Of a stretch of DNA of 64,000 nucleotides, positions 55,130 to 64,000 are shown one piece after another (position 1 is the first letter of the stretch; every line of letters begins with the position of its first letter). The notes beneath the pieces were generated by a model that saw only the letters and a list, made by a program, of their open reading frames with translations, had not been told where the DNA came from and made no database searches. A program made the translations under genes and the position numbers. Location: NCBI GenBank assembly GCA_043228905.1, contig JBHGNT010000010.1, positions 8,432,001 through 8,496,000 of the forward strand, given 5' to 3'. Origin of the DNA: Azolla caroliniana (taxonomy: Eukaryota; Polypodiophyta).

Positions 55130-55445
55130 TGAGTGCATTAAAGTTTCGCGATTAAGTAGAGATTAGGATTACGTTTCACTGTGGTTGTGAAGTTGATTAA
55201 TTCAATTAACGTTGAATATCTAGTCTCATCGACACCCCCTTAAACATTGTGCTCAACATGGAATTACCATGAAACATGACCACATTGTCACTGAAAAGGG
55301 TGACTATTTAATTCCATGTTGAGCGCAATGTTTAAGGGGGAGTCGATGAGACTAGATATTCAACGTTAATTGAATTAATCAACTGCAAAACCACAACGAA
55401 ACGTAATTCTAATCTCTACTTGATCATGAAACTTTAATGCACAGT
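55130..55445. repeat. Head-to-head inverted repeat in the array
   Basis: Arms GTGCATTAAAGTTTCGCGAT... (about 55133-55275) and ...ATGAAACTTTAATGCAC (about 55305-55443) are reverse complements with mismatches, with a spacer near 30 bp. Confidence 0.75.
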
Positions 55446-57080
55446 GGTTCAAGATTTTTCTTTATTAATGCAAAATAGGTGGAAATATACACACTAGCAA
55501 GTTGCGGGGATAGATAAGTTGGGAGAGTGTTAAATTGAAGATCTGAACATAATTGTTCGATACACGTTCACTAAAAAAGACAACAAACACTTTTGAAAAT
55601 GCATTATTTGCCAAGAATTGTACGAATGAAATGAACATATAAACATCTTGTTAATGTCGACACTTGTTCTTCTAGGTGACAATATGATCACACATAAGTA
55701 AGAATGATTGCAATGAAAATTGTCTTCAGCTAACTATATTACCCATCCATAGGGAAACGTTTTATTAGCAATACCTATAGTTTATTTATAAGTTGCCCGA
55801 AATATATAATAATTGAGAATAATAATCACACAACGCAAAATTATGGCAATGGGAATAGATAAGTTCATTGTATTCTTTGAACCTAGCATGAATTATATTG
55901 AACTTGCATTGCTTTTACATGTTTCATGCTAATTCTATGTTGAGTGCAATGTTTAAGGGGGAGTATATGAGACTAGATATCTAAAATTAACGTGTTTGAT
56001 CCTCGTTGACTGAAATAGACAACAAATACATTCAAAAACATTTATTGAAATACAATATGAACGCTAATTAAACTAATCGAGTACATAATCACAACATTCA
56101 TGTAAACGAATGAAATGAACATATAAACATTCTGTTAATGTCGACAAGTCTTGTCCTTTGACAATATGCTCACGTTTCATGGTAATTCCATGTTGGGTGC
56201 AACGTTTAAGGGGGCGTCAATGAGACTAGATATTCAATGTTAATTAAATTAATCAACTGCACAACCACAACGAAATATAATCCTAATCTCTACTTGATCG
56301 CAAAACTTTAATGCACACTCATTCGAGACTTTTGTTTATTAACCAAAAATAGGTGGAAATATACCCACTCGCAAGGTGTGGGGATAGATCAGTTGGGAGA
56401 GCGTCAAATTGAAGATCTGAACATCATTGTTCGATACACGTTCACGAAAAAACACAACAAACACTTTTGAAAATGCATTATTTGACAAGAATTGTACGAA
56501 TGAAATGAACATATAAACATCCTCTTAATGTTGACACTTGTTCTTCTGGGTGACAATATGATCACGCATAAGTAAGAATGATTGAAACGAAAATTGTGTT
56601 TGGCGAATTAACTATATTACCCATCCATAGGGAAAAGTTTTATTAGCAATACTTATAGTTTATTTATAAGTTGCCTGAAATATATAATAATTGAGAATAA
56701 TAATCACACAACGCAAAATTATAGCAATGTGAATAGATAAGTTCATTGTAATCTTTGAACCTAGCGTGAATTATATTGAACTTCCATTTCTTTTATATGT
56801 TTCATGCTAATTCCATGTTGAGTGCAATGTTTAAGGGGGAGTGGATGAGACTAGATATCTAAAAGTAATGTGTATGATCCTCGTTCGGTGAAATAGACAA
56901 CAAATACATTCAAAAACATTTATTGAAATACAATATTGAACGCTAATTAAACTAATCAAGTGCATAATCACAACATTCATGTAAATGTAATCTTGATCTC
57001 TAATTGATCGCTCAACTTTAATCCACTGTTATTCAAGAATTTTGTTTATGAACCATATAGACAATGTTTGATGGGAGGTT

Positions 57081-57153
57081 GCAGGAATATTTCAGTTGGG
57101 AGAGTGTCAGACTGAAGATCTGAAGGTCACCCGTTCGATCTAGGTTCACCGCA
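57081..57153 (+). tRNA. tRNA-Phe(GAA)-like sequence, degenerate
   Basis: 73 nt, GCAGGAATATTTCAGTTGGG... to TTCACCGCA, with an intact anticodon arm (CAGACTGAAGATCTG) but a weak acceptor stem and changed T arm (ACCCG/TAGGT). Confidence 0.65.
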
Positions 57154-57584
57154 AAAGGAAACAAACACTTTCAAGTGACACATTTGAATACATTATTTGA
57201 CAAGAATTGTACGAATGAAATGAACATATGGTCATGTATCATGGTAATTCCATGTTGAGTGCAATGTTTAAGGGGGAGTCGATAAGACTAGATATTCAAC
57301 GTTAATTGAATTAATCAACTGCACATCCCAATCAAGTAGATATTAGAATTATGTTTAGTTGTGGTTGTGGAGTTGATTAATTCAATTAACGTTGAATATC
57401 TAGTCTATCAACTCCCCCTTAAACATTGCGCTCAATATGGAATTACCATGATACATGACCATATTGTCACCCAAAAGGACAAAACTTGTTGACATTAACA
57501 GACTATTTAGATGTTCATTTCATGTGTAGAATTTTTGTCAAATAATGCATTAAAATGTGTCTTTCGAAAGTGTTTGTTGCCTAT

Positions 57585-57657
57585 TGTGGTGAACGTGGAT
57601 CGAACACGTGACCTTAAGATCTTCAGTCTAGTGCTCTCCCAATTGAGCTATCCCCAC
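57585..57657 (-). tRNA. tRNA-Phe(GAA)-like sequence, degenerate
   Basis: The minus strand reads GTGGGGATAGCTCAATTGGG with GAA and T-loop GTTCGATCC kept; the D-stem and anticodon-stem bases are changed (CACTAGACTGAAGATC). Confidence 0.65.
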
Positions 57658-58134
57658 AACTTCCCATCAAGTACTATCTATATGGTTCAAGATTACGTTT
57701 AGATATCTAGTTTCATCCACTCCCTCTTAAACATGAATGTGTATCGAACAATGATGTTCAGATATCCAATCTGACGTTCTCCCAACTGATGTGTCCCTAC
57801 AACTTGCGACTGTGTATATTTCCACTTATTTTGGGCTAACAAACAAAAATCTCGAATGAGTGTGCATTTAAGTTTTGCGATCAAGTAGAGATTAGGATTA
57901 CGTTTAGTTGTGGTTGTGTAGTTGATTAATTCAATTAACATTGAATATCTAGTCTCATCGACATCCCCTTAAACATTATGCTGAAGATGGAAAAAGCATG
58001 AAACATGATCATATTGTCACCCAAAAGAACAAGACTTGTCGACATTAACAGGATGTTTATATGTTCATTTCATTCATAGAATTCTTGTTAAATAATGCAT
58101 TCAAATGTGTCTCTCGAACGTGTTTGTTACCTTT

Positions 58135-58207
58135 TGCGGTGAACGTGGATCGAACACGTGACCTTTAGATCTTCAGTCTGACGATCTCCCAACTGAGCTA
58201 TCCCTGC
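58135..58207 (-). tRNA. tRNA-Phe(GAA), the best-preserved copy
   Basis: 73 nt on the minus strand: GCAGGGATAGCTCAGTTGGG, then CAGACTGAAGATCTA and CACGTGTTCGATCCACGTTC, with 3' end ACCGCA. The T arm is perfectly paired and boxes A and B are intact. Compared with plant tRNA-Phe I see G3 to A, a D-stem change (GATC for GAGC) and one anticodon-stem mismatch. It may be transcribed, but it sits in a repeat and a functional gene elsewhere is more likely. Confidence 0.7.
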
Positions 58208-58217
58208 AACTACCCAT

Positions 58218-58372
58218 CGGGCCGACGTAAGCTATCGATTATCGCCTAAGCCGATTGGTTGGCACAGGATCTCTCATCACTCAATCTCGGGAAGGGAAAA
58301 GGGCCTAGAAAGAAAGTCTTATGTCCTTGCAGAAAGCAAGTCGCAACAATGCAATGAAGGGCTTCGCTAATA
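58218..58372. other. 155-bp foreign insert in the array, possibly organelle-derived
   Basis: Other units read CCCATCAAATACTGTC; here CCCATC is followed by GGGCCGACGTAAGCTATCGA... to GGGCTTCGCTAA and then TACTGTC. The GC-richer insert with AAAGAAAGTC and CTTGCAGAAAGC looks like mitochondrial spacer, but I cannot assign it. Confidence 0.5.
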
Positions 58373-58905
58373 CTGTCTCTATGGTTCATAAGCAAAATTC
58401 TCAAATAACTGTGGATTAAAGTTGAGCGATCAATTAGATATCGAGATTATGTTTAGATATCTAGTCTCATCCACTCCCCCTTAAACATGACTGTAAATCG
58501 AACAATGATGTTCAAATATTCAATCTAATGCTCTCCCAACTGATCTATCCCTGCAACTTGCGAGTGTGCATATTTGCACCGATTTTGGGTTAATAAACAA
58601 AAATCTAGAATGAATGTGCATTAAAGTTTCGCGATCAAGTAGAGATTAAGATTACGGTTAGTTGTGGTTGGGCAATTTATTAATTCAATTAACGTTGAAT
58701 ATCTAGTCTCATCGACACCCCCTTAAACATTGCCATCAAAATTGAATTAGCATGAAACATGACCATATTGTCACCCAAAATTGAATTAGCATGAAACATG
58801 ACCATATTGTCAACATTAACAGGATGTTTAAATCTTCATTTCATTCGTAGAATTCTTCTCAAATAATGCATTCAAATGTGACTCTCGAAAATGTTTGTTA
58901 CCTTT

Positions 58906-58978
58906 TACGGTGAACGTGGATTGAACACGTAACCTTTAGATCTTTTGTTTGATGCTCTCCCAAATGAGCTATCCCCCC
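58906..58978 (-). tRNA. tRNA-Phe-like sequence, degenerate
   Basis: The minus strand starts GGGGGGATAGCTCATTTGGG; the anticodon stem is altered (CAAACAAAAGATCTAA), so GAA is lost. Confidence 0.55.
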
Positions 58979-59496
58979 AACTTCCCATCAAATATTGTCT
59001 ATATGATTCACAAATAAAATTCTCTAATAACTATGCATTAAAGAGCGATCAACTAGATATCAAGATTACGTTTAGATATCTAGTCTCATCCACTCCCCCT
59101 TAAACATCAACGTGTATCGAACAATAACGTTCAGATATTCCATATCACGCTCTCCTAACTGATCTATCCTTGCAACTTGCGAGTGTGTATATTTCCACCT
59201 ATTTTGGGTTGATAAACAAAAATCTCGAATGCATGTGCATTATAGTTTTGCAATCAAGTAGAGATTAGGATTATATTTCGTTGTGATTTTGTAGTTGATT
59301 AATTTAATTAATGTTGAATATCTAGTGTCATCGACGCCCCCTTAAACATTGTGCTTAACATGGAGTGACCATGAAACGTGACCATATTGTCACCGAAAGG
59401 ACAAGAATTGTCGACATGAACAAGATGTTTATATGTTCATTTCATGCGTAGATTTCTTGTCAAATAATGTGTCTTTGGAAAGTGTTTGTTGCCTTT

Positions 59497-59569
59497 TGCG
59501 ATGAACGTAGATCTAACATGTGACCTTCAAATCTTTAGTCTGACACTCTCCCAACTGACCTTTCCCCAT
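59497..59569 (-). tRNA. tRNA-Phe-like sequence, degenerate
   Basis: The minus strand ATGGGGAAAGGTCAGTTGGG with box B changed to GTTAGATCT. Decayed copy one period from its neighbours. Confidence 0.5.
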
Positions 59570-60084
59570 AACTCCCCATCAAATACCGTCTATATGGTTC
59601 ATAAACAAAATTCTCGAATAATTGTGGATTAAAGTTGAACGATCAACTAGAGATCAACATTACGTATGGATATCTAGTCTCATCCACTACCCCTTAAACA
59701 TGAATGTGTATCGAACAATGACATTAAGATATTCAATCTAATGCTCTCCCAACTAATTTATCCCTACAACTTACGAGTGTGTAGATTTCCACTTATTTTG
59801 AGTTAATAAACAAAAATCTGGAATGAGTGTGCATTAAAGTTTCACTATCAAGTAAAGAGTAGGATTACTTTTTGTTGTGGTTATGTAGTTGATTAATTAA
59901 ATTAACATCTAATATCTAGTGTCACCGACTTCCCCTTAAACATTACGCTCAAGATGGAATTAGAATGAAACGTGACCATATTGTCACCCAAAAGAACAAG
60001 ACTTGTCGACATTAACAGGATGTTTATATGTTTCTTGTCAAATAATGCATGCAAATGTGTCTCTCGAAAGTTTTTGTTGTATTT

Positions 60085-60157
60085 TGTAGTGAATATGGAT
60101 CGAACATGTGACCTTTAGATTTTCAATCTGACGCTCTCCCAACTCAACTATCCCCGC
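60085..60157 (-). tRNA. tRNA-Phe(GAA)-like sequence, degenerate
   Basis: The minus strand GCGGGGATAGTTGAGTTGGG with anticodon arm CAGATTGAAAATCTA (GAA kept, stem partly restored) and T-loop GTTCGATCC. Confidence 0.6.
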
Positions 60158-60689
60158 AACTTCCCATCAAATACTGTCTATATGATTCATACTTAAATTT
60201 CTCGAATAACTATGGATTAAAGTTGAGCGATCCACTAGAGATTAAGATTACGTTTAGATATCTTGTCTCATACACTCCCCCTGAAACATGAATATGTATC
60301 GAACAATGATATTCATATATTCAATATGAGGCTCTCCCAATTGATCTAGCCCTGCAACTTGCGAGTGTGTATATTTCCACCTATTTTGTGGTAAAAAACA
60401 AAAATCTTGAATGAGTGAGCATTAAAGTTTCTCGATCAGGTAGAGATTAGGATTACATTAAGTTGTGGATGTGTAGTTGATTAATTGAATTCATGTTTAA
60501 TATCTAGTCTCATCGATTCCCCCTTAAACAATACGCTCCAGATGGAATTAGCATGAAACATGACCATATTGTCCACCCAAAAGGACAAGACTTGTTGACA
60601 TTAATAGAGCGTTGATATGTTCATTTCATGCGTAGAATTTTTGTCAAATAATGCATTGCATGTGTCTCTCCAAAGTGTTTGTTGCCTTT

Positions 60690-60730
60690 TGTGGTGAACG
60701 TGGATCGAACACCAATTGAGCTATCCCCGC
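60690..60730 (-). tRNA. tRNA-Phe-like sequence with a 32-nt internal deletion
   Basis: The minus strand GCGGGGATAGCTCAATTGGT joins directly to GTTCGATCCACGTTCACCAC, losing the anticodon arm. Confidence 0.6.
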
Positions 60731-60906
60731 AACTTCCCATCAAATATTATCTATATGGTTCACAAACAAAATTCCCGAATAATTGTGGATTAAATTTCAG
60801 GGATTAACTAGAGATCAAGATTACGTTTAGAGATCGCTCAACTTTACTCCACAGTTATTCGAGAATTTTGTTTATGAACAATATAGAAAGTATTTAATGC
60901 GAAGTT

Positions 60907-60979
60907 GCAGGAATACCTTAGTTGGAGGAGCGTCAAACTGAAGATCTGAAGGTCATGTGTTCGATCCACGTTCTCTACA
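60907..60979 (+). tRNA. tRNA-Phe(GAA)-like sequence, degenerate
   Basis: GCAGGAATACCTTAGTTGGA, anticodon arm CAAACTGAAGATCTG, T-loop GTTCGATCC; the 3' acceptor end is changed (TTCTCTACA). Confidence 0.6.
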
Positions 60980-61349
60980 TAAGGCAACAAACACTTTCGA
61001 GAGACACATTTGAATGCATTATTTTATAGGAAATCTACGACTGAAATGAACGTATAAACATCCTGCTAAGGTCAACAAGGTTTGTCCTTTTGGGTTAACA
61101 CATGGTCATGTTTCATGCTAATTGCATCTTGATCGCAATGTTTAAGGGGGTATCGATGAGACTAGATATTAAGCGTTAATTGAATTAATCAACTACACAA
61201 CGAAAACTAAACATAATCCTAATCTCTACTTGATAGCAAAACATTAATGCACACTCAATCAAGATTTTTGTTTATTAATTCAAAATAGGTGGAAATATAC
61301 ACACTCGCAAGTTGCAGGGATAGATAAGTTCGGAGAGCGTCACATCAAC

Positions 61350-61667
61350 ATGGCAAGTACGAGTACAATGGAACCGGTAAGGTTATTTATTGAAAAATTG
61401 AATCTAGCTCAATTATTTCATGCCTTATGAGAAGTCCAAGAGGAGATTGGTGTGTTTGATGAAACAAATATTTTAAAGTATGTCACTATATATTATGATG
61501 AAATGGAAATGTCTTGTGTGAATGATGTCAATATGATAGCAAACTTTTATAAATTAGTGGAGATGGAATTAAGAGATAGAATTCGTTAAATACAAGCATT
61601 GCATAGTTTGGCTTGGAATGCATTCAAAGAAGCACTTGTGTTTGAATATTCCCGTTGTCGTGAAGAT
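61350..61667 (+). pseudogene. gypsy-4 gag, N-terminal part
   Basis: ATG 61350 (MASTSTMEPVRLFIEKLNLA) begins a helical gag-like protein with stops near 61428 and 61588. It continues LEMSCVNDVN-type sequence to WNAFKEALVFEYSRCRED at 61667, where an 841-bp insertion begins; the frame resumes at 62519. Its W-x-x-F-K-E-A-L-x-x-E-Y motif is the usual gypsy capsid motif. Confidence 0.65.
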
Positions 61668-61831
61668 ACGTCACTACGCACGGATCGTGAGGCGGAACCG
61701 CCAGGGTTCTTGTTGGCACTCATGTATTACATGTGGTGCATGATAACCATGTCACTCATTTTAGATCTCATGTATGAGAATTTACATGTAAAAGTACAAT
61801 GATAGAAACAAAAATTTAATTAAATGTTATG

Positions 61832-61885
61832 ACTTAGTGGTAAGCCTACTAACTCTTAACTAAGAGGTGCAAGGTTTGAATCCAC
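61832..61885 (+). other. tRNA-like segment within the insertion (pol III box A/B-like)
   Basis: GACTTAGTGGTAAGCCTACT resembles box A and GGTTTGAATCC resembles box B, about 30 bp apart. The middle (CTCTTAACTAAGAG) can form an anticodon-like hairpin. No amino-acid identity assigned. Confidence 0.45.
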
Positions 61886-61954
61886 ACTTGCACTCCTTGT
61901 GTATATATATATGTGTGTATACATATATTTATTTATCTATTTATATATCTATTT

Positions 61955-62100
61955 GGTCGCCGGATGCCGGTCACCGCCGGTTATCGTCGATTGTCGGATG
62001 ACACCGGTTACCGCCGGTTGCTGGATGCCGATTTCCTTTCGGTCACCGGATCCCGGTTCCGTCGTCGGATGCCGGGCACCGGGTCCCGGTTCCGTTGCCA
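61955..62100. repeat. CCGG-rich microsatellite-like segment
   Basis: Irregular repeats of CGCCGGATGCCGGTCACCG and CGGGTCCCGGTTCCG, much richer in GC than its surroundings. Confidence 0.7.
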
Positions 62101-62390
62101 GTCTGTTTTTGGTTGGGCGAAACTTTTGCAAGTAGCTAGGCCACACCGATTCATCCAATAGCTTAGTTCAAGTCACCTTGAACTCTCTATGCTCCACACA
62201 TAGACACAAAGATAATAGCTTTTGCTCTACCTTATATATGGTGCGATCCTTATTTTCCTGTCTATGTGGGATATCTCATAGTTTTATTTTTCTCTTCTTC
62301 CTTCTCATACTTCACTCCCACATAACTTGTCACTTAGATGCCTGTTTCTTATGTAGTAAAGTGCATCTCTTCAAGATCTTCGTCTTTTGT

Positions 62391-62912
62391 ACTAAGATAT
62401 TAAACTTACTTAGAATTAGTATATTCACTATTATTGTTTTATATGATTGACACTTGATTTTGTACGTCTTATGTAAATTTCACACCATTGCTGAAAATCT
62501 TCACGACATCGTGAAGATTTCTCTCACGTTACTATGCGTTCATTCAATGAATGGGTCCTAGAAGAAAATAAAGCATTATCTGTAGTTGACATGAAAAAAG
62601 AGTTTGATAGATTGTATGAACAATTAAAGCCAAAAGAAAGAAATTCTTTGTACTAAGATATTAAACTTACTTAGAATTAGTATATTCACTATTATTGTTT
62701 TATATGATTGACACTTGATTTTGTACGTCTTATGTAAATTTCACACCATTGCTGAAAATCTTCACGACATCGTGAAGATTTCTCTCACGTTACTATGCGT
62801 TCATTCAATGAATGGGTCCTAGAAGAAAATAAAGCATTATCTGTAGTTGACATGAAAAAAGAGTTTGATAGATTGTATGAACAATTAAATCCAAAAGAAA
62901 GAAATTCTTTGT
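62391..62912. repeat. Tandem duplication of 261 bp (62391-62651, 62652-62912)
   Basis: Both copies run ACTAAGATATTAAACTTACT... to AAAGAAAGAAATTCTTTGT with one substitution noticed (AAGCC versus AATCC). It spans the right end of the 841-bp insertion and the following gag codons, so it arose after the insertion and is very young. Confidence 0.92.
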
Positions 62913-63835
62913 CTTGGCAAAATATGGCTTCATTTTTGTAGGCAGTTGACAAGAGATATACAAAAGAATTGGAATTTATGCTTGAAGTACCAAATACCGA
63001 GGATGGTATAACTGCAGATTGGAATGAGGTAACAAATGCTTTTAATAAATTTATGAAAAGAATGCAAAGGAATGGTGCAATGCTACAAATACCACATGTG
63101 GGAATCACAAATCGGCTTGAGCAAAACATTGAAGTTCAAAGACTTGGTCGAAAAACATCACACGAAATGGTCCATCAACCACAAGAAATGATCAAAACTA
63201 AGAGTGAGTCTTTGCTTGATGATTTAGTTCAAAGTATGAAAGATTAAACAATTAAAGTGGCAAAGCTTGAGAATGGTTAGAGTTCAAGGTCAAGGGAACC
63301 ATTTAGACCTCGATGCATGTGGTGTGATAGTCTCAGACATTGATTCCGTGATTGTGCGGAATATAAAGACATCGAAAATCGAGACTTGGTCTATTGGAAA
63401 AATGGTAACATTTTGTTAACTGAAACTAGAAGTCCACTTACAAAGAACTTTGGTGATAGTGGTGTTAAGGTTAAGTTTGAAGAAGCTGAAGCAAAAAAGG
63501 CTTCTGCAATGTACTACTCGACAACGACAGGAATGTGTCTTGATGACAGGCCATGTCGATCATCACTCTAGGAGAAGGTTGTAAGTTCCACACAAAAGCA
63601 AAAGCTGAAGATGGAAGACCTTCGTGTTGCCAGAGATTTTGTAAGCAAAAATATTGGATGGGATGTTCCGGTAGATGCTATGACAATCTATGCTCAGATG
63701 GCAAAACACCGAGACCATGAAGTGATAATGGAAGAAAAAAGGAAAAGTCGGATGATGAGATTGGCCTTACAAAGAAGCATTAAACAAGAGAAAGCAAAAG
63801 AAAAAAGAGATGGATGCAAAAGTCGATAAAGGTAA
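62519..63835 (+). pseudogene. gypsy-4 gag, C-terminal part with decayed CCHC knuckle
   Basis: Using the second duplicate (from about 62780), the frame reads VTMRSFNEWVLEENKALSVV, DMKKEFDRLYEQLNPKERNS, a stop at 62939, KELEFMLEVPNTEDGITADW, and more stops at 63245 and 63278. The knuckle is CMWCDSLRH-stop-FRDC near 63316-63360: C-X2-C-X4-H-X4-C with a stop after the His. Later ORFs (63386-63571, 63611-63829) are a charged linker (EEKRKSRMMRLALQRSIKQE). It is a gag-to-protease region of a non-chromoviral gypsy type. Confidence 0.65.
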
Positions 63836-64000
63836 ATCTGGTCCTTCATTCAAATTAATGTTTGATATTGAAAAGGATACAGATTAAAGAAAATTTTAGA
63901 AACAAGAATACTAGACAGTCTAGTAGAATTTACACTAAGAGAAGTATTAGGTATTGCAAAAAAGGAATTTCATAATGAAATAATTGATATTTGTGCGAAG
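63836..64000 (+). pseudogene. gypsy-4 pre-protease segment at the window end
   Basis: A frame reads ILDSLVEFTLREVLGIAKKE and FHNEIIDICAK to the window end. This resembles the helix just before the aspartic protease of plant gypsy polyproteins (I-L-x-x-x-V-x-x-T-L-x-E-V-L). Protease would follow to the right. Confidence 0.55.

Larger units (their letters stand above)
55048..61346. repeat. tRNA-Phe-derived repeat array (unit about 590 bp, mixed orientation)
   Basis: Contains about ten tRNA-Phe-like or degenerate blocks, on the minus strand at 57585, 58135, 58906, 59497, 60085 and 60690 and on the plus strand at about 55499, 56377, 57081, 60907 and 61315. Spacing of 591, 588 and 605 bp between successive minus-strand blocks (58906 to 60690) shows a tandem unit. 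Constant parts are AATAATGCATTCAAATGTG, TTGATTAATTCAATTAACGT, CTCCCCCTTAAACAT and CACCTATTTTGGGTTAATAA. No protein gene. Confidence 0.88.
61668..62508. mobile_element. 841-bp non-coding insertion in gypsy-4 gag with 10-bp duplication
   Basis: Flanked by TCGTGAAGAT at 61658-61667 and 62509-62518; removal restores the gag frame. The insert contains a tRNA-like head (61832-61885), a TA-rich tract, a CCGG-rich segment (61955-62100) and a T-rich right part, and ends ATCTTCACGACA, whose ATCTTCACGA is the reverse complement of the duplication. A tRNA-derived SINE or other non-autonomous element is possible. Confidence 0.55.

Noticed and set aside
58135-58207. A working nuclear tRNA-Phe gene
   Set aside because: It is close to functional, but stem mismatches and its position in an array of equally spaced decayed copies make repeat origin more likely. 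I list it as tRNA-like only.
61899-62161. Small ORFs in the CCGG-rich segment
   Set aside because: They read through TA- and CCGG-repeats within a non-coding insertion; no domain.

Overview
This is nuclear DNA from a land plant, and almost all of it is nested transposable elements. It carries plant-type copia and chromovirus (gypsy) retrotransposons, spliceosomal introns, tRNA-Phe-derived repeats and inserted organelle DNA. The organelle insert contains what looks like the end of plastid chlN. Flowering plants lack that gene, so I favour a fern, lycophyte, bryophyte or gymnosperm with a repeat-rich genome. I see no intact ordinary host gene; the only candidate is a DUF247-like gene broken by a retrotransposon.

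1-13.9 kb: a gypsy gag on the minus strand with three CCHC knuckles is split by a complete 6.2-kb copia element (copia-1: 5-bp TSD, two LTRs, tRNA-Met primer site, gag carrying a frameshifting 605-bp tandem duplication). Copia fragments follow: copia-2, an internal-deletion derivative; copia-3, a 3' end on the plus strand; and copia-4, a relic containing an LTR-like block.

13.9-23 kb: a 5'-truncated chromovirus (gypsy-2), then a repeat field built from tRNA-Phe-like sequences. About 3.5 kb of joined plastid DNA (chlN, trnM, psbB, psbA twice) and mitochondrial DNA (3' part of the small-subunit rRNA gene) is inserted in that field at one point.

23-39.6 kb: another chromovirus (gypsy-3), whose LTR carries a perfect four-unit heat-shock element next to a TATA box. 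Its 3' LTR is interrupted by the most interesting object in the window: a 12,437-bp DNA transposon with 25-bp terminal inverted repeats and a likely 4-bp TAGA duplication. It encodes a two-exon DDE/DDD-type transposase with an HTH region on the plus strand. On the minus strand it encodes a many-exon coiled-coil/zinc-finger protein and a protein with a degenerate FCP1/HAD phosphatase fold. One intron in each main gene is almost entirely an array of the palindrome TAGCTAATTAGCTA, which also occurs next to both termini.

39.6-55 kb: a block flanked by two ~213-bp direct repeats. Inside, a DUF247-like gene is split by copia-5 (plus strand, TSD AAGTG), and copia-5 is split in its RT by copia-6 (minus strand). 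Purine-rich low-complexity DNA fills the rest.

55-64 kb: a long tRNA-Phe-derived array (unit about 590 bp, both orientations, head-to-head hairpins), then a decayed gypsy gag interrupted by an 841-bp non-coding insertion.

The retrotransposon genes work only within their own elements, and nearly all are broken. The transposon genes look the least decayed.
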